Of a DNA stretch of 60,000 nt, positions 20,817 to 32,225 are shown in pieces (within the stretch, counting starts at the first letter, position 1; the number at the start of each line of letters is the position of its first letter). The notes beneath the pieces were generated by a model. The model was not told the origin of the DNA and ran no database searches. It saw nothing but the letters and a program-made list of their open reading frames with translations. Made by a program: the position numbers and the translations under genes. This DNA is from Takakia lepidozioides. Its lineage: Eukaryota > Streptophyta > Takakiopsida > Takakiales > Takakiaceae. The stretch is from the NCBI GenBank assembly GCA_030704615.1, contig CM060731.1, positions 14,572,001 to 14,632,000 on the forward strand, read 5' to 3'.

Positions 20817-23800
20817 CTGCAAAGCACTACAGTACATTTAAGATATTGGCTGAACAGAAAGATCCTAAATACACGTCAAACCCTAACAAGACCTAGAGTC
20901 TGCTGACAATTACCTGTAACCAGCTCAAACAGTACATCCATGTTGAATACAGAGACATGTATTTGGATTCCTTTGTTGTTCTAGTGTCCCATAGGCCCTC
21001 TGGGCATCGGTTCAGATTCCCAAAGAACCATTTATAATTGAGAATATAATATATAATTGAGAATTCTGTCCCAATTCACCAGCCAAACTTGCCAAACTTG
21101 CGGAGGAGTTAACTCAAGAGATACAATCCCCAAACCCTAAACCCTAAACCCTATAGAGATCGTTTCGCAATCGTGTCAAAACAAACCAAGTTAAACAAGG
21201 CGGTGAGACTCAGTTGCCCCCCCTGTTACCCCAGGGTCCCAGACCAGTCCTATTTCTGCACACTCCGACAGGACTGAAGCAAATTTAAAATTATGAAAAA
21301 TCCATGGTTCGTGTTTGCTACTGGAAATGATGAGATGTATTTCGGAGGAGACGATAACCAGATGTGCAAGTATTGTGCACGCTTTTCAAAATCAATCAGA
21401 CAGCATTTGCTGTCCATGTCACCAACCTCCTAAGGGATCAGTTATATCTTAACAAGCACTGGGGGTCCAGAGCCATGATCAATTGGCCAGTCCTGACACA
21501 AAAGTAAGTAACAGAAGCCTATTTAATTCTGATTCTCGAAAGATCCCCACAATACCGGACAAAATGTGGAGACTCGATAAAGTAAAATGCCACGATGTGC
21601 GGTCAAGGTTGAGATAACCAATATTAACAGAATTTTTTTGACTCAATCAGAGGGTGAGGCTTCTTGCAGCGCCTGCCAGGAAATCTTAACTGCACAACCT
21701 TCACAAGCATTCAGGTTAACCACACCCTGCCAGCATCACCCCCCGTTTGAATTATCCTTGGGGAGTTCGTGATCCATGGCCCTGTCGCATTCAACAATTG
21801 CCTGCTGCCCAGTGATCGGCCTTACCAAACATACAGAATTAAAGTGTCATTCCACCGGGCACGCCAAAATGATCCAGCTTAAGAATTTCATCGTTCTTCC
21901 AAATTGAAGGGAACATCCGGATTCACAGCACGATTTGTCAACCACAAGCCTGAGTGGCGAATAGAAGGTACTCTTGATTTGAAACTTGTAAGGAACAGAG
22001 AAATTACTGGATTGGAGCAATTGACGGACTGCGGGAGTCGGACGGCGACAGCAGCGATAGAAGTGACAAAATAAAAGCACCCCAGAGTTCCTCATCAGCT
22101 GCTCCTTCAGAGTCTCATAGTCTCTTCACCGCCCTGGACCTCCAGCTCAAATCATTTTTTATCGCCCCCCAGAATCTGAAGCTCTACGACTGCGAAGCAG
22201 CCATGGAGGATAAAAGTACAATAAAGATGCTCGACTGCAGACAACATTTTGCAAGGTACTGCAAAGAATGAATCTGATACTAATACTTCAAAAATACAGC
22301 AACAAATAAGCAGAAATCGAACTGGATTTGATCACAGAATAGCTGCCCCACAATAATTTCATCAAATGCAGCTATCAAACACAGCTGAATCGTGAATGCG
22401 AGCTTCAGAGACAGTGCGAAGTGCGGAGAGCTGTGAAGAAGCCAGACCCTCAAGAGTCTTGGCGGGTCATTGCCGGTCACACAGAGCGCCACCCTTTTTC
22501 AGTAAGGTGGCACCAGGTCTATAAGTTGCGGATTTACATAGATATGCCACCTTATTATCTGAGGTAAAACGGTGGTAAATGGTGGCCGACCGGCGCTAGG
22601 CGGTCCTACTACTGTCTACGCCCTCCACGCGCCCGGTGACGTGGTGCATGGCCTTGTCAGCTCCAAAAAGGACGATGAACAGAGTCTCGTGGATGAACCA
22701 CACGGTCGCCGTAGATGGATGTTTTCTCCCGGCCACAAAAACTCGGCTATAATTGGACGATAAAATGTTCCAATTTTGTCTTCTCCAACATTGAGAGCCA
22801 TCCAGGTGATTCGGGGTCAAATTCTCTACCTGGTAGGTTGAAATTTTCCTCCTCATAAATTTCGAAGGGTAACAATAATTCTGGGACATAAATTCGGGAT
22901 GCCCTGTATGTCCGCAACCAAACATAGTGACGTGGACCACGTGTAAGGGGACCGTATGTCCGCGCGCGCCTATCAGCCCTGTCTGTGTGTATATGTACAT
23001 ATACGGTACGTATCGTATACCGGAAAGGAATGAGAAATGAAAGCTGAAAGGAAAGAAAAGGAAAGGAATAGAACAGAAGAATGGCAGAGTGTCGTCTCTG
23101 CCACTCTGCCTGCGGTCGGGGTCGGGGCTCTCGAGTGTTGTGTAGGCTGTCGCGCCGTCTCATCGGTGCTGATGTTGCAAGCAATCTTGTAAGCTAGGGT
23201 TGGACAGTGCTGTAGGTAGGCGGGTTGGACATACTGGATCATCGTCTCACATAGTTTGTATTTTTCATGTGATTTTCCAGGGAAGAAACTGTCCGGCGTC
23301 GAGCTGCAGAGCCGCGGTGTTTCTGAGGTCAAGGAAGTGGTACGGCGGGGCTAAGGAAGCTGAAGCTAGCAGTAGTAGTTGGAATCTTTCGGTAGTGTGC
23401 CAAAGAATGTGTTTTGGCGAATGAAGGATGGAAGATTGATCTGTCTGCGGCAGTGTGAGGAAGAAGTTGAAGATTCAGCGGTATAAGGGGACAGTCACAT
23501 GCCATTAAGAGGATCTTAGATACGCAAGTCATAATGGTTCCAAGCAAGGGGATGATGCAGACAGAGATGGTACTGGCAGCTATGGAGATTGATGCTCCCC
23601 TGTATTCCTCTATGAAAGCTTTTCCGAACACCAGAAAGCGCATAAATGGTAATCTCTTTTGGTGCTGGATGTCAAGATGCATAAGAACTTATTCCTGATA
23701 GTCTGGTAGCATCTGCCATTGTAGCTGCAATGGCCTTGTAAGGCGTGAGTAAGGGGTGTTTTCCATACTACTGGCAAAGAGCCTTTGATTGTTGAACTCT

Positions 23801-24007
23801 GGCTTGCTTTGTTGAACGGGTTTGAATGACACAAAGAGAGATAGACAGGGACAAGAAACGTGGAGAGACCATCTTGTCGGACTGGCTTGAGTAGTCAGGA
23901 TTGCAATTTCATGATCGGTATGCAGTCAGAGACCTCAAAGTGACTCATGTAAGAGTCATCCCTTGCTGCACAAAGTGGACTCATGTATTCTTTGGACTCT
24001 GTTGTAA
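20817..24007. other. Upstream region of the ABC1 kinase, no firm gene
   Basis: This stretch must contain the missing 5' exon(s) and promoter of the ABC1 kinase on the minus strand, and the 5' leader of the coiled-coil gene on the plus strand. Candidate coding is limited to a minus-strand frame at 22095-21847 that is Arg/Ser-rich at its start (MRNSGVLLFCHFYRCCRRP) and could be a transit peptide. I could not join it in phase. Frames at 22.57-23.42 kb are short and overlap each other on both strands. Confidence 0.35.
21131..21153 (+). repeat. Interstitial telomere-type motif, three CCCTAAA units
   Basis: Three perfect tandem copies of the Arabidopsis-type plant telomere unit, AAACCCT on the plus strand. 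It lies about 320 bp upstream of the first traced ABC1K exon, so it may act as a telo-box in that promoter, a motif common in plant housekeeping promoters, rather than as a relic of a chromosome end. Confidence 0.8.
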
Positions 24008-25578
24008 ATGATTGGAGCAGTGGAAATGGAAGAGCCACAAAGATTCGATGACAGCATGGTGGCCACACCTCCAAACCTTCCAAGGTTACCTGCAAAGCTG
24101 AGGCTGTCGGTCAGTAGGAAGGAAAGGTCTATGAATGGTGTTAATGTGCAAGAAGATGAGATCAGAAGGGAAAAACTTTTGTATGATGCTGATGTCCGAG
24201 AAAATGGGATGGAGGACTTTGAGTTGTCCGAGCGGAGACGAGCTCTGTTCGAGCCTCTTGGACCAGCCTTCAGAGGACCTCGGGATGGTTCTCCAGAGAG
24301 CATACTTCCCCCTCCCGACTTTGATACTGCTTCATATCCTCGTGGCTGGGTGGTTGGTAAGAAGCGCAAGCTCGTCAATGTTGATGTGGTCGAGAGCATG
24401 CGCCGTATTGCTGTCCAAGAGATGAACAGGAAGGTGCGGTTTTCTCTTTCTTTCTTTCTCCTCTGGTTGGAATCATCATTGTGCTCTGGATTTTCTATGG
24501 AAATGGTCCACAACGCCAAGAAGTAGGTGAGTCCATCAGTATAACAATGCCAAGTCTATGTTTTGAACAGCGGATAGTACTGAATTGTTGTGCTAAGACC
24601 AAATATAGAATGTGGGAAAGCTTATCAAGATTGGAGTGTTGTTCCTTTTGTGAGGCTGTAAGTATCATTAAAGGCTCGCCGCAATCACAGGATGTAGAGT
24701 AGCTAGGATGTGGATGCTGATAATTTGTCTCATTTTTGTGGTAGGATCGGGAGATAAATGGATTGAATGAGCAGCTGGAAGAGGATTCACGCACCATGGG
24801 ACATCTTCAGATGCAGCTCCAACAGGAGCGGACTAAGCGCATGCAGGCCAGTAATTCGTAATTTCCAGAGCTAAATGAAAAAATGAAGAACTTGCATCAT
24901 GGAGCCTGGACTACATTGTCTGAGGGTTATCTGCATTATGAAGCTAAACATGCTAAATATGGGGCAAACATGGGCATCTGAGGGTTATCTGTATAATGAA
25001 GCCAAACATGCTAAATCTGGGGCAAACATAGGCCTATTTTCTGGGATATTGTCGAATCTCTGTAGTTGTAGCTAGGGTCTACAAGGAAAATCTGCAAGAG
25101 TTTGTATGGTAGACAAACGTCGATTTGTGTGTCACACTATCCTATGCACCAGGGATGTGGGATTGTATGGGAACATGTTGGGAACGGGGACTAAATTGAT
25201 TCCAAGACGCTTTTTGTACTGATGCATAGTCTCTCCCCTGGTGGATAGAGATAAAAAAACTCTTTACCTTTCCTTGCGGGTTGTTGAACCATGTTTGAGC
25301 TAATGGATTAGTAGTTTCAGATTCCATGAACACTCTAGTCGTAATAATCAACCAACGAGTTGAGTCTCCGAAACATAGCTTTGAATTACATTGCAAATCA
25401 ACACATGGTGTTCCACATTACCATCTAGATGGGTAACTGTAAAGTGCTGATTATCTTGTGTGTTTCTCACATCAAAGGAATTCTGATACAGGCAGAGCGA
25501 GATAAAAACATGTTACAATCACAGATCAACATGCTTATGACCATGCTCAACGAAACTGAAGAGGGCGCTGAGATGTAA
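24008..25578 (+). CDS. Plant-conserved coiled-coil protein of unknown function
   Basis: Three exons, 24008-24433, 24745-24850 and 25496-25578, give 204 residues. The centre carries the family hallmark: [14 protein letters not shown], then [33 protein letters not shown] and QEMNRK. A C-terminal coiled coil follows: [32 protein letters not shown], then [10 protein letters not shown] with an acidic end. I recognise this as a small plant family often labelled coiled-coil or golgin-like; its biochemical role is not known to me. The basic KKRK stretch could be a nuclear signal. The start at 24008 is the first ATG in frame; MEEPQRFDD at 24026 is an alternative. The exon 2/3 junction has two equal-length solutions (see findings). 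Confidence 0.88.
24919..25032 (+). repeat. 58-bp direct duplication in intron 2 of the coiled-coil gene
   Basis: The unit beginning TCTGAGGGTTATCTG recurs with a period of 58 bp (starts at 24919 and 24977) and carries a few substitutions. It lies wholly within the intron. Confidence 0.8.
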
Positions 25579-26239
25579 CTATTCTGGTCATCATTTGCAT
25601 CTGTGTTAGTAGCTCAGTTCAGGTGAGGGTTCTCCTTTTTAAGATGTATATGCCACTTGCATTTGCTGCCATACAGTTTCTTGAAGTACAGATTGCTGCT
25701 TGGAAAGATTCATTGACCGGCCAACCAAGGAAGAAGGGGCTGGTTTATTGGAAATTTCCACTGTGTATTACCACATTGGTATATTGATAGCCTTGCAAAA
25801 AAGAGAAAGTGCCTCAGTAATTTGGGCCGGAAGTTGTATAGTGATTGATAGTGGACAACAGGAGGTAGATTGTGGATGACTGCATATGATATTGGACTCT
25901 TATCAGCTGTGAATGTTTTGCAATCACTTTTTCTGGTTGATCTGAGTGTTTTCTGGGACTTCAGGAGTTCAAAAAGTTTCTTACCGTTTCTAATTTCTCG
26001 TCCTGTTGATTGCATTTCCGTCCAAGGTTGAGGATGAATGTACTCGATTCACTCACATATTCCCATGGACTTGTCCACCTTAAGAGTGATGATGGTTTGT
26101 AATCACTTAGAATGGTAGATGTCATTGTTTTTTATGGTTCAAACTGCATCCTGTTGAGCTAATGGTATGACTTGCTTTCTCTTTATTTTCTAGTTTTCTC
26201 ACCTCATGGGATGTTCAGAGCTTGATGACTGTTTTTGCT

Positions 26240-26310
26240 AAATGACTGATTAAATAAATGACTGATTTAATAAATGACTGATTTGCATGACTGATCAGTC
26301 ATTTATTTGC
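26240..26310 (+). repeat. AATGACTGATT short tandem repeat with palindrome
   Basis: The word AAATGACTGATT occurs three times at 17-18-bp spacing, followed by TGACTGATCAGTCA, which is a perfect palindrome and inverts the same word. No gene context. Confidence 0.75.
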
Positions 26311-26684
26311 TATATGATCTGGGCCCATAAATGTTAAGAAAATTTTACTTCCCTACTTATGCACACTACCAACCAAATGATAAGTGTTATTTGCTAACAA
26401 TTGCTTACTCCCCTCTTCATTAATTTGTCCTCAGGAAACGTTAAGTTCACCATAAAGGCTTCCTAGGTCAAATGATGTCAGTGCAATTCTGAGACAACTT
26501 TCCTGGGTCTCTCAGAATATTATTTCTGTGGTTTGACCTAATATGGATGCCCAAGAGTTTGTCCATTATGAGGTTGAGTTTGATCTTAACCACCCTTATG
26601 AAGTAACCACCCTTATGAAGTAACCGGTTCTCGAGGCTGTGCATACGTCAATATTTGGAACAAAGGCCATACTACGTTATGAAA

Positions 26685-26840
26685 ACTATTTCAGCCATGA
26701 AACGCCTATGCATCTTCTTCTTTTTTTTCTTTTTTTTTTCAAAGGGAAACACCTTGGAGCGACTATTTCAGCCATGAAACGCCTATGCATCTTCTTCTTT
26801 TTTTTCTTTTTTTTTTCAAAGGGAAACACCTTGGAGCGAC
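26685..26840 (+). repeat. 77-bp tandem duplication with T-rich core
   Basis: Two essentially identical adjacent units start at 26685 and 26762. Each contains ACTATTTCAGCCATGAAACG, a long TTCTTCTTTTTTTT-type tract and AAAGGGAAACACC. The near-identity, even in the homopolymer tracts, implies a recent duplication or an assembly artefact. Confidence 0.9.
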
Positions 26841-28700
26841 AGCTTACAAATCAGGCCCCTTAATAGTGAGGTGCATCTTAGAGATACTCATCAGCAGCGT
26901 TTTTTTATTGGCGATTTTTAGCCATTTGGCCACCTGAAAATCCCCTTGGGGAATGAAACAAAGGGAAAAAGACATCCAAATAAGGCAATTTTCGCCAAAA
27001 ATTGGGGCGTCTCAAAAAGGTCCTCGCCTGTGGACCCAGGGGCAGCACAGATGTAGCCATGGCGGACCCAATGCAGGATGATCTGATGGGCGAGATGAGG
27101 AGTGGGTTTAGGATTGTGGGGCCTCCTCCGTTTTCCTCTCCTATCTTGCTAGAACTATATACCTCATTTGTACCAATTAGCCTATGGTTTTCCCATAGAA
27201 AGAGTTCCATTCGTCGATTATGGCTTTCAACTATTTCTGTACTTCGCCTTCTATTGCTCATCAACATCCATAAAATATGGCAAGACTGGAAATACATGTA
27301 GCCTACCAATTTGAGGAAAATTACCTAGAGTGGGCCACTTGCACTACCCTACAACCAATATATATAGCCACTCGTACCCCTTTTCAAAATCCTTAAGAAA
27401 AACCCTGCTCATCGGCCCACAATCGATGCGTATTTCCTCCCCATAATTGAATGATTCCATATATTACACTTCATTTCATAAGTATTAATTTTATATTTAT
27501 TAAATGTTACATTCTGTAAATATAATTTGCTACAATTAACCCCTTCATACCTTGTTAATGTGTTAACCTTGTCGAAATGTTATTTTTTCTCTACCGTCCC
27601 TATTATTAACATTTATCCAGGGCAAACTGTATGTTTTTTAAGGCTTATACAATGGCCCACCCCATTCCATGCAAGAAACCCCAATCCACTTTGCACTTCC
27701 CTCACTCATCTCTCTCATCTGCCAAACAGCCGCATCTTGGAGTAAACAATATGGTAAAGTTGCATGTTGCAGCTTTGGATTCCATTGAGAATCCATAGAG
27801 AACTTTGTGACGAAGCAAAACCATGAGACCACTTATTAGGCAGCTAGGGGTTGGACGTTCAAATTCAAACCCACTATCTCTTGATGGATAAGATCACTTT
27901 AATCATGTTTTGTTGGTGGATTGGCCAGTTCTCTGCTCCTGGATATTGCGCTTACCGATAGGACTTGCGGAGTCAACTCTACAATTACTGCACTAGCCAC
28001 AAGCTCACAATCGGAGCTGCCGGTTGGATTTATAAACCTCTTTTGGTTGGCTCTATTAATGACCTCAGGTTGGAGACCTGACCAGATGGATAGACCGTTA
28101 GAAAGTTTTTTGACTGGAGACCTGACCTCAACATAAAGAACCGTTAGTGTATTTCATTGAAAGTACTTTTGAGAACTTTACAAAATAAGCAGACATTCCG
28201 TAAATATGATCCCTCATTGAGTACCCTAATTGAGTACCTCATTTTTCCTTTCACTAAGGGTGGGGAGAAAGCCACCAGAGGTGGGGCTAAGCTTACCACC
28301 ACCGCCCAATAAAGGTAAAGTTCTAACTCTTCAAACAGTGGAAGTTCGACTCTTCGTACTTCCTTGGTTAGAGATACCGTACGCAAGGCCGAACCTCGAC
28401 TTCAAACCTGCCTAGTACCCTTACGTTGACTTAAATCAAAACCCTTCCATGCGAACACCCCAGTCTTTGTAGAGAATTGCTTGACCATATGAGCATGAGG
28501 AACAACAATGCTGCGGAAGACGACAGCGACTTGTTCGGCAGTTGTGAAGAGAAAACAGGTATTGTGGCCAATTAAAGGTCAATATTACATTCAATCTCCT
28601 AATTTTCCAACGCACTTCCGATTCTATCATGCTGGGTTTGACGGGACGGAGGCCCCAAAAACTGTGTTTAGTTTGGTCACGTTACATTGACGAAAATTTT

Positions 28701-28907
28701 GGGACACCACGTTTTCTTTCTTTTTTTGGACTTGTGCAGCAGTGATACGAACAACCCTTCCCTTGTGATTTGATATATCAGTGAGAGTTGACATAGGTTG
28801 GGACACCACGTTTTCTTTCTTTGGACTTGTGCAGCACTGGTCCTGCTTTGATGTTAGTGATACGAATAACCCTTGTGATTTGATATATCAGTGAGAGTTG
28901 ACATAGG
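28701..28907 (+). repeat. About 100-bp tandem duplication
   Basis: Units start at GGGACACCACGTTTTCTTTC, positions 28701 and 28800. They share CTTGTGCAGCA, GTGATACGAA and GATATATCAGTGAGAGTTGA, with an extra 20-odd bases inserted in the second unit. Confidence 0.85.
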
Positions 28908-29558
28908 CAGAGTACATACATACGCATGGAGCAGCTGGAAGTTTCCAGACTGGCGTTCTTACACCTCAATCCTTAGAAACGCCAAAATTAAGAAATTCTC
29001 ACACACCACTCATTGGGCTACTAACCCTCGTGGGCTCTTTTCAGATGGAAGCGACTAGCAGCATCATTACCCTCCTAGGCATTCACAATATCAGCCGAAA
29101 TTCCAGAGCCTGAGATCTTGACGCTGATGACAACAGGATAGGGAAGATGTGTGGATGCACCATGAGAAATCATAGGCTGGATTAGTAGCATCTCTGGCCC
29201 CAGTTGGCCCGCCGGATCTGGCAAATATCTGACATTCTGGCAAACCACAGATGTGGCCACCTGCCCATACCTAAGAGAAAGAGAACTGTACTGGAAGCTG
29301 ACTCCTTCCAAGAAATACTACTATCACATATATAGAGACAACATCACCTCTCAAACTGGCTGTCTCTATCTGTTTGTCATTTATTATTTCTAACAAATTG
29401 TAGAATAAAATGGCCGCTGTTGCTATGGTACTCAAGGGGGTGTGTGAATAGTTCCCTGCTGGATTTGCACCGCTCTCAATGGAAGCGATGAATGGGTAAA
29501 AGAGCCGGATAAAAGAGCCGGTTGGAAGAAGACCAAAGAGGAGAACACAGCACAAAAC

Positions 29559-32225
29559 CTACAGCACAATCACTGCTTTTTCCCGAGATTGTGTCGGTGC
29601 AGGATACGCAAGGATTGGTTCATAGTGGTCTGCACCTGCCCCACACCATCCTGATTGCCCCCCCCCAATCCCTCAAACTTGGTTACTCAACCATCCGTAG
29701 ATTTGTTGGGATTGTAATGCTGAACTTAATCACATAAGTATATTTCCACAAGTTATTCACTCCTGCAAACTCTGCACCTTAACCAAACAGAGCTCATCTC
29801 TTTGATCATGGCAGTGAGGGAGCCAAAGGAGGGAGAAGTGATATCACAGGACACAACACAAAACACACCTCCACAGGCGAGATAGTACCAGGGAGCATAT
29901 GTACCTGTGCCCTTCATAAAGAGGAATATAGGAGGATGACGGATCCGAGATTGGTTGTGGGGACGGTGTGGGAGAAAGAATAAACTGTTGTTGCTGTCTA
30001 CCATAGCATCCGCCCCATGTGCCTGCACCTAGAATCCATGAACAGTCCCACTCGTCAACCCAAAAAGTGTCCACACAATGTTGCCATCATCATGAACTAT
30101 TACTCTCATTGTAGGGAAAAAGCGGTCTTAAACCTTCCACTTATCTTAAGCAATGTCACAGAACTCTAGAGGTCTAGCAGTCAGACACAGCACTGCGAGA
30201 AAATAATGAGATGTGGAAATGTCAACATTGTGTTCTCATGAGTATTGCGACACCATACTTTGAAGTGAAAAATCCTTCTGTGAGATCTTCCTTCTAGCCA
30301 CAGATATAGCTCCCTTCACCTTAGTCTCATAACTTGTACATAAGTTTCCGAACCTGTCTGGTGCTACATGTCTTTCCCAGCAGTACTCACTACCACACTC
30401 CTAGTAAATAGGATAGTATGGACCTTGCAAGGAAAGCTACACGTACCACGAAGATCTCGCGCTCATACTCCGTGGCCAGACACTCAATAGCAATGTCGTC
30501 ACCAAAAGCGGCTGCTCGTCCTTCACGATTCTCATCGACACTAAGCAGTCCTTCCTCCGTGTACTGAAGTGTTATAATATCAAACATGTCACTAAAACTG
30601 CCAGAGAGGGACATGTACTTTCCCCAGCTCTCACTGTCAGCAACTGCTATGCAACGATCCTTATACACCGACTCCGCTGCTGATTCCCTGTGAAATGACA
30701 AAGAATTCCATAAGTTACTTCTCATCCCCATCAAGAATTTCAGAGAGGAAAAAATGCATATTTGCTTCCCTAAGATTTGAACTCAAGCAATCAAACCATG
30801 GCACTACAATCCGCGATCATCAGAAAGCATCCAAATGTAGTCAACTAGGTAGAAACCAGCATATCCTGTCTCTTTTTACTGAAGGGAGAACTACCAGGAG
30901 CCAACCTCAAATCTTCCCTTATTCAGAAGCTGTTGATAGTCAGACAATCAATGTCTCTGGGAATACAAAAAATAGCAGCACAGGAGCAAGTCAAGAAAGT
31001 GCGCTTATCTTTGAGAGGACAATTTACTTGCAGAATTTAGTGAAGTTCTGGACTGAAAGAAAAATGAACTGCCTACTTAACAGGTTTTCTCACTCCAAAA
31101 TTGGTCACATATTATGTGAGCGGATGTTGAGAGAACAGATAACCCGGGACCTCCAGGAACGGATTTACTTTCGAAGCTGTTAATTCGACAAAGATTCGAC
31201 AAAGCCGCTACTGCAGGTCTTCACTTACACAGTCGCTCACTGCAACTTGCTAATCCTCTAAAATTACAGATCACAGAAGTCATAGAGACCGGAGCTACAC
31301 CAGCTCTCACGTGCACAGCTATCAACACGCTGCATTTTGCAGCTGCAATTTCCATAAAAAGAGCATGTCTCAGGGAACGTACGCATGGTCGTGTAATGTA
31401 TCGGGACTGAGATGAACTCTAAAGCCTCATACAAAAGTAGCCGCTAGAAACATGACAACCCCGGGTGTTTCTCTTTCACTTGATCCTTGAATGAATGCAA
31501 GCTCAACTCAATCAAACTAGGAACCTTTCCCAGGCAGTCAGTAACTTCAAAGTACCACAGTATCATGCCAGACGAAATTCAAGAACAAAGAGTACTTCCA
31601 AGTCATACGAGGGAGTCATTGACAATCTGTCACGAGTAAACACCGCATACCTTGAGACACCGACCTGCACAAGTTCTGCAATGCTGGCGTCCAGTGCTTC
31701 TCTGTCAGCCTTATTCGCAAGCAGCTTGACCTCTTGGACAACATGCACTCCCCAGCCTGTTGTCAGATCTGGTGTATACATGTGCCTGATCATATCGTTG
31801 ACTGCCTGCTGGTCGAGAACACCCGCCTCATACTCTTTCAGGAACCTCTTTACTGTAAGCAACCTAACCTCCAATGGCGATTCCTTCACCAGCATAGCTC
31901 GCTGCGACGCAGTAAACAGACAATTACCGTCCGCCTCCACATCCCCGCCATGATGCAGAGTTAGAACGAGTGAGATCGACTCTGTCGGGTGTGTCCATAG
32001 CACACCCCGTGATGCCACATTGTTCAGTGCTTGCAGCTGCAACGGTTCCAGGCCACCCACGCTCTCCCACTCGACTTTGTTTTCGCTCAAAACTGATGTA
32101 GGGGACAGAATCTCGGCGGACTCCAGCATCAAGCTTTTCGCATCTGTGCTCGCAAGAGATTCCAGCTCCGGTGCTCGCCAGACCTCCACCATTGTCTCCC
32201 CCTCATACTGTGCGGTCTTTCCCAT
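29559..32225 (-). CDS. OTU-domain cysteine protease (predicted deubiquitinase)
   Basis: OTU proteases remove ubiquitin from target proteins. Four exons join in phase: 32225-31651, 30687-30447, 30028-29905 and 29650-29559, giving 343 residues. The catalytic Cys lies in VEADGNCLFTASQRAM (exon 1) and the catalytic His in GADHYEP (last exon). Between them is a conserved block: LYSPDL-like MYTPDLTTGWGVHVVQEVKL, then DIITLQYTEEGLLSVDENRE, AAAFGDDIAIECLATEYERE, and ADAMVDSNN with FFLPHRP. This arrangement matches a plant OTU family with a long N-terminal extension. I chose the ATG at 32225 (MGKTAQYEGE). Another in-frame ATG 36 nt downstream (MVEVW) is possible. The end, EKAVIVL and stop, is short after the histidine. 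Confidence 0.92.

Larger units (their letters stand above)
25579..29558. other. Intergenic with short local duplications
   Basis: Between the coiled-coil gene and the OTU protease gene I found no supported gene. A minus-strand frame at 27309-26905 is open for 134 codons but matches nothing I know. The stretch contains several local duplications, listed separately, and a pyrimidine-rich block at 26.7-26.8 kb. Confidence 0.4.
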
